From contig JACKFD010000006.1 in NCBI GenBank assembly GCA_020632655.1, forward strand, positions 248,001 to 312,000: DNA of 64,000 nt, given 5' to 3'. A program made the translations under genes and the position numbers. This DNA comes from Spirochaetaceae bacterium (GTDB taxonomy: Bacteria; Myxococcota_A; UBA9160; UBA4427). This document shows positions 33,341 to 41,230 of this stretch, in pieces (within the stretch, counting starts at the first letter, position 1; each line of letters opens with the position of its first letter). Below the pieces are notes generated by a model. It saw only the letters and a program-made list of their open reading frames with translations. It was not told the origin of the DNA and did not search any database.

Positions 33341-34825
33341 CTAGAGCCCCACCCGGAAGATCTGCGCCGCCGCCAGCTCCGAGACCCGCATCGGGAAGCT
33401 CGAGAAGAGACCGAACCAGATCGACGCGCCCGCCAGGATCCAGGTCGGGATCAGCAGGCGGAGTGGCGCGTCCTTCTTCTCGATCTCGCCCTCCGGCGTC
33501 GCGAAGTAGGCGACCTCGACGAGGCGCCAGACGTAGACGACGGCCAGCACGGAGCTCGCCATGATCAGGAAGGCGAGGCCGAGGGCGTCCTTCTCGAGAG
33601 CGGCCGACACGAGCGCCCACTTGCTCACGAAGCCGACCGTGCCGGGCACGCCGATGATCGCGAGGCCCGAGGCGACGAGGGCGGCCATCGTCCAGGGCAT
33701 GCGCTGCCCCAGGCCCTTCATCGCGCCGATCTTCGTGCCGCCGACGCGCCAGGTGACGCAGGCGGCGACGAGGAAGAGCGCCCCCTTCATCAAGGCGTGG
33801 TTGAAGAGATGGACGATCCCCGCCGCCACGCCGGCCTCCGTCGCCAGGGAGAGGCCGAGGGTCATGTAGCCGATCTGGGCGATGCTCGAGTAGGCGAGCA
33901 GGCGCTTGAAGTCCGTCTGGTAGATCGCCGCGATCGAGCCCACGAACATCGCCAGCACCGAGAGCGGCATCAGCAGCGTGTCGATCCCGACCGTCTCGAA
34001 GACGAAGACCAGACCGAAGAGGCCGAGGCAGAACCGGATCAGCAGGTAGTAGGCGACCTTCGTCGCGGTCGAGGCGAGGAAGGCCGAGACGATCGGCGGG
34101 GCGAAGCTGTAGGCGTTCGGCAGCCATTGATGGAGCGGGAAGACCGCGAGCTTCGTGCTGATGCCGACGACGACGAAGGCGAGCGCGACGAGCACGGTCC
34201 GCGTGTGGTTCACGTGCTGGAGGCGCTCGGCCATGTCGACCATGTTGAGCGTACCGGTCATCTGGTACATGAGGCCGATGCCGATCAGCAGGAAGGTCGC
34301 GCCGATCGTGCCCATGATCAGATAGGAGTAGGCCGCCATGAGAGCGCGGCGCTCCCGGCCGAGGGAGATCAGGATGTAGGAGGAGAGGGACGAGATCTCC
34401 ATGAACACGAAGACGTTGAAGACGTCCCCCGTGATCGTGACGCCGAGCAGGCCGGTCAGACAGAGCAGCGCCGCCGAGTAGAAGAGGTACTCGCGTCCGG
34501 GCGGGATCGCGCGGCGGGCCTGCCCCGGCCCCGCGACGAACACGACGGCGGCGAGCGCCGAGACCGTCAGCAGGACGAAGGCATTCAGCAGGTCGATCCG
34601 GTACTCGATGCCGAAGGGGCGCGGCCAGCCGCCGAACTCGTAGACGATCACATGGCCGTCGAGGACCTGCCCCAGCAGCGAGGCAGAGATCCCCAGGCAG
34701 ACGAAGCTGACGGCGACGGTGAAGGCGCCGACGAGCGCCTCCTTCCGCAGCAGGAAGCAGAGCGGCGCCGCCATCAGCGGCACCAGCACCTGGAGCGCGG
34801 GGAGATGCTCGTAGAGATGGCTCAC
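33341..34825 (-). CDS. mrpD: Mrp-type Na+/H+ antiporter subunit D
   Basis: Membrane protein of 494 residues, the closest of the three D-like genes to canonical MrpD. It has VFNVFVFMEISSLSSYILIS with the conserved Glu, STKLAVFPLHQWLPNAYSFAP with Lys, and NHALMKGALFLVAA with Lys. It should form a proton or cation half-channel. The GTG start overlaps the TGA of the subunit C gene (GTGA). Confidence 0.95.
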   Translation of the reverse strand: MSHLYEHLPALQVLVPLMAAPLCFLLRKEALVGAFTVAVSFVCLGISASLLGQVLDGHVIVYEFGGWPRPFGIEYRIDLLNAFVLLTVSALAAVVFVAGPGQARRAIPPGREYLFYSAALLCLTGLLGVTITGDVFNVFVFMEISSLSSYILISLGRERRALMAAYSYLIMGTIGATFLLIGIGLMYQMTGTLNMVDMAERLQHVNHTRTVLVALAFVVVGISTKLAVFPLHQWLPNAYSFAPPIVSAFLASTATKVAYYLLIRFCLGLFGLVFVFETVGIDTLLMPLSVLAMFVGSIAAIYQTDFKRLLAYSSIAQIGYMTLGLSLATEAGVAAGIVHLFNHALMKGALFLVAACVTWRVGGTKIGAMKGLGQRMPWTMAALVASGLAIIGVPGTVGFVSKWALVSAALEKDALGLAFLIMASSVLAVVYVWRLVEVAYFATPEGEIEKKDAPLRLLIPTWILAGASIWFGLFSSFPMRVSELAAAQIFRVGL

Positions 34826-35259
34826 GCGCCCGCCCCCGCAGCCCGGCGCTCGGCCCGCTCGGTCGCCATCTCGCGCTCGTCGTCCGCCCGGTCGAGGGCG
34901 ACGATCTCGTCCTCCTCGACCGTCCCGTAGGCCTCCTTCGTGCGAACGACGAGGGCGAGGCCGAGGGCCGTGCTCGCCACGCCGACCACGATCGCCGTGA
35001 GCATCAGGACGTGGGGCACGGGATTCGTGTAGACGACGTCCGGAACGCCTTCGACCAGGATCGGCGCCGTACCGCCGTGGATCTTGCCCATCGAGACGTA
35101 CATCAGGATCACCGAAGCCTGGAACACGTTCATGCCCATGATCTTCTTGACGAGATTGCCCCGGGAGATCGCGATGTAGAGCCCGCTCATCATCAGGACG
35201 ATGACGGCGAGGTAGTTCCAATGGGTCGCGAGATGATCGACGAGTCGTTCGATCGTCAT
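34822..35259 (-). CDS. mrpC: Mrp-type antiporter subunit C (NuoK-like)
   Basis: Protein of 145 residues with three NuoK/MrpC-like helices: YLAVIVLMMSGLYIAIS, KIMGMNVFQASVILMYVSMG, and PHVLMLTAIVVGVASTALGLALV. A charged, Glu/Arg-rich tail of about 35 residues follows. Its ATG overlaps the subunit B stop and its TGA overlaps the subunit D start, both by four bases. Confidence 0.94.
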   Translation of the reverse strand: MTIERLVDHLATHWNYLAVIVLMMSGLYIAISRGNLVKKIMGMNVFQASVILMYVSMGKIHGGTAPILVEGVPDVVYTNPVPHVLMLTAIVVGVASTALGLALVVRTKEAYGTVEEDEIVALDRADDEREMATERAERRAAGAGA

Positions 35260-35705
35260 TGGCGGGACCGCCCGGCGAAGGCGTAGAAGATCGCGACCAT
35301 CACGAAGGTGACCGTGATGCCCACGCCCAGCTCGACCAGCAGGATGCCGAGATGCTGGCCGTGCGCGGGCTCGTGATGATCGAGCACGCCGTAGTCGAGG
35401 AACTCGCCGCCGTTCAGCATCGCGACGAGACCGACGCCGCCGTAGATCAGCGCGCCGAGGGCGATGCCGATCTCCACCACGATCGGCGGGATCTTCTCGC
35501 GCAGCGCGTCCAGACCGAAGATCAGCGCGTGCAGGATCAGGCCCGCGGCGAAGATCACGCCCGCCTGGAAGCCGCCGCCCGGTCCGTAGTCGCCGTGGAA
35601 CTGCACGTAGAGCGCGAAGAGCAGGATGAAGGGGACGAAGCCCTTCCCGATCACCCGCAGGATCACGGTCTCGCGCACGCGCATCTTGATCGGGGTATCG
35701 CTCAT
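35256..35705 (-). CDS. mrpB: Mrp-type antiporter subunit B (MnhB)
   Basis: Protein of 149 residues with four helices and the family motif DYGPGGGFQAGVI. It is a membrane subunit of the cation/proton antiporter. The ATG and RBS lie in the last unit of a 35-bp tandem array that separates it from the DUF4040 gene. The other MrpE-to-MrpD gene boundaries in this stretch overlap or touch. Confidence 0.95.
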   Translation of the reverse strand: MSDTPIKMRVRETVILRVIGKGFVPFILLFALYVQFHGDYGPGGGFQAGVIFAAGLILHALIFGLDALREKIPPIVVEIGIALGALIYGGVGLVAMLNGGEFLDYGVLDHHEPAHGQHLGILLVELGVGITVTFVMVAIFYAFAGRSRQ

Positions 35706-35866
35706 GCCGAGCCCTCCCCACGCGTCCGCGCGTCGCTCACGCCGAGCCCTCCCCGTGCGTCGGGACTTCGCTCACGCCGAGCCCTCCCCGTGCGTCGGGA
35801 CTTCGCTCACGCCGAACCCTCCCCGTGCGTCGGGACATCGCTCACGCCGAACCCTCCCCGTGCGCG
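35701..35866 (-). repeat. 35-bp tandem array, about five copies, spanning stop codon and start codon
   Basis: Copies begin at 35701, 35736, 35771, 35806 and 35841. The exact period is 35 bases. On the minus strand each unit holds GGGGAGGG, then TTCGGC or CTCGGC, then (A/G)TGAGC. The first transcribed unit contains the end and TGA of the DUF4040 gene. The last provides the RBS and ATG of mrpB. Intermediate copies carry GTGAGC preceded by the same RBS. Confidence 0.95.
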
Positions 35867-36432
35867 TCAGCGTCCGGGTCGTCGTCCCGCGCGCGCGTCA
35901 GCCCGCCCCCCAGCAGCAGCATCGCGCCGACCGCCGCCGTCAACACGACGGTCGTCTCGCCGAAGGTGTCGTAGCCGCGGTAGCTCGCGAGGACCGAGGT
36001 CACGACGTTCGGGATGCCGATCTCCTCCTCGGAGTCCTCGAGGTAGTGGGGGGCGACGTGGTGGTGGATCGGCGCATCGGGATCGCCGTAGGCGGGCATG
36101 TCGAGCGTGCCCCAGGCCAGCATCAGACCCGTCGCGATCACGACGAGCTTGGCGCTCAGCCTGTGGTGCAGCGGGCGCGTCTCCTCCGAGGCCGTCAGCC
36201 CGAGCGCGCCGAGGAAGAGCACGGTCGAGATACCCGCACCGACCGCCGCCTCCGTGAAGGCGACGTCGACCGCGTCCATCAGGGTCAGCATGCCGGCCGA
36301 GATCAGGCTGAAGATTCCGAAGAGCATCGCCGCCGCGAAGAGACTGCGGATGCGCGCGATGTAGAGCGTCAGCGCGATCATGAACGCGAAGAGCGTGACC
36401 TCGATCATCGAGCCCACGACGAAAGTGCCCAT
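35842..36432 (-). CDS. DUF4040/MnhB-like Mrp subunit (MrpA C-terminal equivalent)
   Basis: Membrane protein of 196 residues. The first half (ARIRSLFAAAMLFGIFSLISAGMLTLMDAVDVAFTEAAVGAG pattern) matches DUF4040, which in canonical Mrp is the C-terminal part of MrpA. The second half holds an ASYRGYDTFGETTVVLTAAVGAMLL helix as in the MbhE/MrpA tail. It is therefore a split-off or Mbh-like D/E subunit. The ATG shares one base with the subunit G stop (TGATG). Confidence 0.9.
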   Translation of the reverse strand: MGTFVVGSMIEVTLFAFMIALTLYIARIRSLFAAAMLFGIFSLISAGMLTLMDAVDVAFTEAAVGAGISTVLFLGALGLTASEETRPLHHRLSAKLVVIATGLMLAWGTLDMPAYGDPDAPIHHHVAPHYLEDSEEEIGIPNVVTSVLASYRGYDTFGETTVVLTAAVGAMLLLGGGLTRARDDDPDADAHGEGSA

Positions 36433-36770
36433 CAGCCCGCCCCTCCCGCACGCGGCTTCGTCGCGTCCTCGACGTCGGGCGCATGCAGGCCCTTCGAGTA
36501 CGCGGCCTTCACGAGCGCGTGCGCTGCCGTCGGACTCGTCAGGTAGAGGAAGACCAGGACGAAGACGAGCTTGACGCTGATCAGGTTCAGGCCCGAGTGC
36601 ACGGCGAGCCCGGCGACCACGAGCGTCGCACCGAGGGTGTCCGTCAGGCTGGCGGCGTGGCTGCGCGTGTAGAAGTCGGGCATGCGCAGCATGCCGATCC
36701 CACCGATCAGGCAGAAGCCGACACCCGAGACGAGCAGCAGCCAGGTCAGGACCTCGCGCAGGGCTTCCAT
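36432..36770 (-). CDS. mrpG: Mrp-type antiporter subunit G
   Basis: Protein of 112 residues with three helices and the MnhG marks GIGMLRMPDFYTRSHAAS and TLGATLVVAGL. It is an accessory membrane subunit of the antiporter. Both ends overlap neighbours by one base (TGATG), which implies tight translational coupling in the E-F-G part of the operon. Confidence 0.94.
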   Translation of the reverse strand: MEALREVLTWLLLVSGVGFCLIGGIGMLRMPDFYTRSHAASLTDTLGATLVVAGLAVHSGLNLISVKLVFVLVFLYLTSPTAAHALVKAAYSKGLHAPDVEDATKPRAGGAG

Positions 36771-37048
36771 CACTTCCCCTGCTCGTCGTGGGCGAGGTTC
36801 TCGAACTTGCTGAAGCGCAGCAGCGCGATCATGCCCGTGAAGTTCATGAGCGCGTAGATCAGGGCGAGGTCGAGCCACTCCGGACGGCCCGTGAGGAAGC
36901 CGGAGACGGCGATCAGCAGCACGGTCTTCGTGCCGAACATGTTCGCCGCCAGCACGCGGTCGTAGACCGTGGGCCCGAGGAATGCCCGGACGAGCGCGAG
37001 CAGCATCGTCACGAGGATGCCGAGCATGGCCACGGCGAAGACGTTCAC
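36770..37048 (-). CDS. mrpF: Mrp-type antiporter subunit F
   Basis: Protein of 92 residues with three helices. ALVRAFLGPTVYDRVLAANMFGTK and a following DLALIYALMNFTG segment are typical of MnhF/MrpF. The GTG start overlaps the subunit E stop, and the TGA shares a base with the subunit G ATG. Confidence 0.94.
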   Translation of the reverse strand: MNVFAVAMLGILVTMLLALVRAFLGPTVYDRVLAANMFGTKTVLLIAVSGFLTGRPEWLDLALIYALMNFTGMIALLRFSKFENLAHDEQGK

Positions 37049-37566
37049 GCCCCGTGACCTCCCAGCAGGCCCGCCCGCTCCTCGCGCTGGGCGCCGCGCG
37101 CCTCGAGATGCGCCACCCGGCGATCCATCTCGCCCGACAGCAGTCCCTCGGCGGAGTCCTTCGTGAGCGCGTGGACCAGGAGCTGCCCGTCCCGCACGTC
37201 GAGGGTGATCGTGCCCGGGGTCAGCGTGATGGAGTTCGCGTACATCACCTGGCCGACCTGCGTCCGCTGGCTCGCCGACACGCGCAGGATGCGCGGCTCG
37301 ATCGGCAGCGACGGGCTCAGGATCACCCGCGCGACCGAGAGGTTCGAGAGCACGATCTCCTTGAAGAGCCAGGGCAGATAGAGGAAGGGACGCAGGCCCA
37401 GGTGCGTCGGCAGGGCCTCCATGTCCAGGATGCCGAGATGCCAGACGAGCGCGACGACGCCCGCACACGAGAGCGCGCCGTAGGTCAGGAGCGTCGCGTC
37501 GTAGTGCCCGGAGAGAAGCAACCAGACGACCGCGAGATGGGAGAAAAGGATCAGCGCGCGCTTCAT
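37045..37566 (-). CDS. mrpE: Mrp-type antiporter subunit E
   Basis: First gene of the Mrp operon, 173 residues. It has two N-terminal helices, then the LPWLFKEIVLSNLSVARVIL segment and a cytoplasmic domain with MYANSITLTPGTITLDV, diagnostic for MnhE. A charged tail follows. The ATG at 37566 gives the family length. Promoter elements should be in the 470-base gap upstream. Confidence 0.94.
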   Translation of the reverse strand: MKRALILFSHLAVVWLLLSGHYDATLLTYGALSCAGVVALVWHLGILDMEALPTHLGLRPFLYLPWLFKEIVLSNLSVARVILSPSLPIEPRILRVSASQRTQVGQVMYANSITLTPGTITLDVRDGQLLVHALTKDSAEGLLSGEMDRRVAHLEARGAQREERAGLLGGHGA

Positions 37567-38038
37567 CGTGCGAAGTCTCTCTCCACCTCGGCCCGGCCTG
37601 CCAGGCCACCTCGAACCGCCCTGCCGGACACCGACGGGGCGCGCTGCCGCCCCGATCCTCCGTCGTCGACCTGCCTCGACGTCCACGCGCACCACGATCC
37701 GCTCTCGCCGGAACCTCGCGACATGGACCCTCGAGCAGGAAGACTCGTCGATGCGCCCGAACCTTATCACGCGCACCCGCTCACCGGACACCCATTCGGC
37801 GTCGCCCGGCGCGGCCTGTACGCCCTAAACCCCTGATTTGAAAAGCCCAGGGTGAGTGCCAGTCCGATTCAAGCAACACCGCAGAGCAAGGCCGCAAGGA
37901 GGCCGGGGCAGCACACGGGGTTCACCCGAGCACGACTCGACCCTTCCCACGAGCGGAGGATCCCACGCACGGCGCCAGCTCGTCGACGACGCGAACCGGG
38001 GCAGCCCCACATCGATTCCGCCGTGTCGAGGTCCCGAC
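37567..38038. other. 472-base region without a recognised gene
   Basis: It separates mrpE (transcribed leftward from here) from the 3' end of an LLM gene. A relatively AT-rich patch at about 37827-37850 and a minus-strand GTGATAAGGTT near 37763-37771 are possible promoter parts for the Mrp operon. Short open frames here lack family resemblance. No RNA gene was recognised. Confidence 0.5.
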
Positions 38039-38962
38039 TCAGCGCCCCTCGCGCGGGAGGAAGGTCGCAGCGAAGTGGTCGAGCGCGTCGAGGTAGGCGG
38101 ATCGGCTCGAGGTCGGCAGGCCCACCGTCACCCAGTTGACGCCGGCCTCGGCGAGCTCACCGAGCTGGTCGTGGATCTTCGCGTCCTCGGGCAATCGCTT
38201 CGTGTTCATGTGCAGGCCGAAGGGCACGAAGTTCACGTCGAGGGGCCCTTCCCGCCCACGCTCGGCCGCGTAGTCGCGCATGCGGCGGATGCCCGCCGCG
38301 AGGTCGGCGACGGACTCGATCGCCGAGGTCCGGGTGCGGCCCGCGCCGGCGGCAGGCAGCGGAAAGGGGCTCCAGCCCTGCGCGAAGTCGACCGCGCGTC
38401 GGATCGCGCGCGGACTGTTGCCGCCGATCCAGATCGGCGGATGCGGCCTCTGGACCGGCGACGGCAGCATCGTATTGCCCGCCGCCTCGAAGCCCGGCCG
38501 CGCCATCGTGACCGACTCCCCCGTCCACGCCGCCTTCATCGCCACGAGCGCGTCGTCGCTGCGATCGTTGCGATCCTCGAAGGAGGCGCCGAGCGCCTTG
38601 AACTCGCCCTCGAGATAGCCCGCCCCGACGCCCACGATCACGCGCCCGCCACTCACGGCATCGAGGCTCGCCACGGCCTTCGCCGTCAGGAAGGGATTCC
38701 GGTAGGCGAGCACCAGGATGTTCGTATGCAGACGCAGATGCTTCGTCGCCGACGCGGCGACGGCGAGGGAGACGAAGGGATCGAGGGCGTGGTGCCCCCC
38801 GCTCGCGAGCCAGCGATCGGTCGGGAAGGGGTGCTCCGTCACGAAGCAGGCATCGAAGCCCGACTTCTCGATCTTGCGGGCGAGGGTCGCGATCGCGTCG
38901 GCGGTGCCGAAGTCCGCGAGGGCCTCGACGCGGTCGGTGGGGAGCTGGATCGAGAACTTCAT
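38039..38962 (-). CDS. LLM-class F420-dependent oxidoreductase
   Basis: Luciferase-like oxidoreductase of 307 residues. Marks are MKFSIQLPTD, GFDACFVTEHPFP, NILVLAYRNPFLTAKAVASLD and GGRVIVGVGAGYLEGEF, then PPIWIGGNSPRAIRRA. The family usually uses F420 in actinobacteria, and use in this lineage is inferred. It is the third gene of a minus-strand group with another LLM gene and a TIGR03084-type gene. Confidence 0.93.
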   Translation of the reverse strand: MKFSIQLPTDRVEALADFGTADAIATLARKIEKSGFDACFVTEHPFPTDRWLASGGHHALDPFVSLAVAASATKHLRLHTNILVLAYRNPFLTAKAVASLDAVSGGRVIVGVGAGYLEGEFKALGASFEDRNDRSDDALVAMKAAWTGESVTMARPGFEAAGNTMLPSPVQRPHPPIWIGGNSPRAIRRAVDFAQGWSPFPLPAAGAGRTRTSAIESVADLAAGIRRMRDYAAERGREGPLDVNFVPFGLHMNTKRLPEDAKIHDQLGELAEAGVNWVTVGLPTSSRSAYLDALDHFAATFLPREGR

Positions 38963-39045
38963 GGGACCGCGAACGCCTCCTCGGTCGAGTCGGTCGCTCC
39001 GCCCGAGCCCGGGAACCACCCGATCGGCGCCGCGACCCGCCGAGA

Positions 39046-39903
39046 CTACACCGCCCGATCGCGTCCGGCCGCCACCGCATCGCGCGGCGCCCGCTGGTCC
39101 GACGTCTCCGATCCGGTCCGGTAGCCCGGCGCCGGCGGATCCGCGGGCGGCCCCGCGAAGCATTGGGCGATCTCCATCCACCGCCCCGCCACGGGCCCCT
39201 CGACGCGGAGTGCCGTGTCCCGGACGTGGCGCGTCTGTGTCACGGTCGAGCAGAAGTCGACGGCCAGGCCCTCGATCCGATTCGCAGCGTCCGTCTCGCC
39301 GTACTCCCAGATCGCGCCGGAGGGCGCGAGCAGTCGCACGAAGGGCAACGGGCCCGGCACCTCGAGCCGCCGGTTCACGAAGGTCCAGCGATAGGTGCGG
39401 ATGCCGATCTCGACGATGTGTCGGATGCGATCGGTGTGTACGCGCGCGATGCCCTTCAGGTCGTAGATCTCCTGCGCGTGGGCCCAGGTCTCCATGTAGC
39501 GCGCGGTCGCGAACATGGGCGCGCTCATGTCGGGTCCGAACCAGGGCAGGCGGCGCTTCGGCTCGCAGGCCTCGAGACGCCGCGCGAGCTCGCAGCAGGT
39601 CACGAACCAGCGCTCGAGGAGCTCCGGGCCCGGGAGGTGCCCGAGCGCATCCTGCGCGAGCGAGCGCGCGGAGCGGCCACTCCCGACCGACGCGAGGAGC
39701 TGCCTGCGCTGCTCGGCGAAGGCCTCCTCCCCAGCCACCGCGGCGAGGGAGACCTCGTCGAAGTAGTGCAGGTGCGCGACGACGTCCCAGGGCGTCCAGT
39801 CGAGGAAGCGGGTCTTCCGCGCCCAGTCCCCGGCGTCGAGGGTGCGCAGGAAGGCGAGCAGCTCGCCGGCCTCCTTCGCGAGATCCCGCGCCGCCTCCGA
39901 CAT
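39046..39903 (-). CDS. TIGR03084-type, DinB-like metal-binding protein
   Basis: Helical-bundle protein of 285 residues related to the mycothiol-dependent maleylpyruvate isomerase/DinB group. FLDWTPWDVVAHLHYFDEVS supplies a metal His, and ARYMETWAHAQEIYD and IVEIGIRTYRWTF give the others. The function of this subgroup is unknown. GGAGGAGGGGAAC is its RBS. It lies between two LLM oxidoreductase genes, 83 and 56 bases away, on the same strand. Confidence 0.9.
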   Translation of the reverse strand: MSEAARDLAKEAGELLAFLRTLDAGDWARKTRFLDWTPWDVVAHLHYFDEVSLAAVAGEEAFAEQRRQLLASVGSGRSARSLAQDALGHLPGPELLERWFVTCCELARRLEACEPKRRLPWFGPDMSAPMFATARYMETWAHAQEIYDLKGIARVHTDRIRHIVEIGIRTYRWTFVNRRLEVPGPLPFVRLLAPSGAIWEYGETDAANRIEGLAVDFCSTVTQTRHVRDTALRVEGPVAGRWMEIAQCFAGPPADPPAPGYRTGSETSDQRAPRDAVAAGRDRAV

Positions 39904-39959
39904 GTTCCCCTCCTCCCTCCTCATTGCGATCCGCGCGTGCGCTCTGCGCCGCATCGCCA

Positions 39960-40973
39960 TCAACCGGCGCGCAGGGTCTCCATGTAGCGCGCCCGCTCCT
40001 CGGGCTTCGCGAAGGGGAACGTGACGAGCAGACGGTCGACGAGGCCACCGAAGCGTGCGACGAGCGCATCCGCCACCTTCGCCGGCTCGGCGACCACGGC
40101 GAACTCCTCGAGCACCTCGTCCGTCACGAGCTCCCCCATCGCCTCCCACTCGCCGCGCTTCGACAGCCGGTTGAGCTCGGTCTGCAGCTCGCCCCAGCCA
40201 TGCACCTCGAGGACGCCCCGATAGGCCGGCGTCGAGCCGTAGAAGGCGATCTGACGCGCGACGGCCGAACGACACTCGGCCCACTCCCGCTCGTCTCGCC
40301 CGGTCACGATGAAGGCGGGATAGCAGAGCTCGAGCGCGTCTCTCGCCCGCCCCGACTTCGCGAGACCCCGCGCGAGGGCGGGAACCGTCACGTCGCGCAG
40401 GTAACGCGCCGTCGTGAAGGCGTGCACGAGCATCCCGTCCGCGACCTCGCCGCAGACCTCCGTCATCTTCGGCCCGACCGCCGCGAGCACCACCCGCGGC
40501 GGTCCGTAGGCGTTGTTGGTCGGTACGAACATCGGCGTCATCAGCGTGTGCTGGTAGAAGTCGCCACGGAAGGCGAGCCTCTCGCCCTCGTACCAGCAGG
40601 CCCAGATCGCGCGCATCGCCATCACGAACTCCCGCATCCGCGCCGCGGGCCGCGACCAGGGCATGCTGAAGCGCTTCGTGACGTGGGGCTTGATCTGCGA
40701 GCCGAGCCCGAGGACGAAGCGGCCCTTCGAGTACGCCTGCAGGTCGTTGCCGATGTTCGCGAGGATCATCGGATTGCGCGCGAAGGCCACGGCGATCGAG
40801 GTCATCAGCTCGATGTGCTCCGTGTGCTCCGCGGCCAGCACGAGGGGCAGGAAGGGATCGCTGCTGATCTCCGCCGTCACCATCCCGTCATAGCCCTCGG
40901 CCTCGAGGCGCCGGGCCTCCTCGGGCACCTTCGACAGATCCGACGTGTACCCGATTCCCGAGTCGATCTTCAT
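39960..40973 (-). CDS. LLM-class F420-dependent oxidoreductase (TIGR03617-like)
   Basis: Luciferase-like oxidoreductase of 337 residues beginning MKIDSGIGYTSDLSKV. It shows EGYDGMVTAEISSDPFLPLVLAAEHT, LMTSIAVAFARNPM and GRFVLGLGSQIKPHVTKRF, which are typical of a distinct LLM subgroup. GAGGAGG precedes the ATG. It is the first gene of a three-gene minus-strand group and is divergent from the AtuA-like gene across 257 bases. Confidence 0.93.
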   Translation of the reverse strand: MKIDSGIGYTSDLSKVPEEARRLEAEGYDGMVTAEISSDPFLPLVLAAEHTEHIELMTSIAVAFARNPMILANIGNDLQAYSKGRFVLGLGSQIKPHVTKRFSMPWSRPAARMREFVMAMRAIWACWYEGERLAFRGDFYQHTLMTPMFVPTNNAYGPPRVVLAAVGPKMTEVCGEVADGMLVHAFTTARYLRDVTVPALARGLAKSGRARDALELCYPAFIVTGRDEREWAECRSAVARQIAFYGSTPAYRGVLEVHGWGELQTELNRLSKRGEWEAMGELVTDEVLEEFAVVAEPAKVADALVARFGGLVDRLLVTFPFAKPEERARYMETLRAG

Positions 40974-41230
40974 CGCGCCCTCCTCGCCGCGCACGCCTTC
41001 CCGATTCTCCATCACCCGCCCGGTGCGCCTGCCACTTCGTAGTCCAGCGCGCGTACGGCCGCGAGGGACCTCGGGTCGGAGACGAAGGGGACGATGGAGG
41101 CGGGCTCAGGACCTTGTTGTCCTCGTCCGCGCGAATTGATAGAAGGAGGACCGTCCCGTCGGCCCGGCCCTCCGCCGGAGAGCCGCACGGAAGGCCGATG
41201 GCCCGACGGATCGGCCCGGGGGAGGACGGA

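Noticed and set aside
37855..37880. tRNA-like T-arm (AGTCCGATTC) and a sigma54-like TGGCAC on the minus strand
   Set aside because: No acceptor or anticodon stem could be paired, and the -12 GC of sigma54 promoters is missing.
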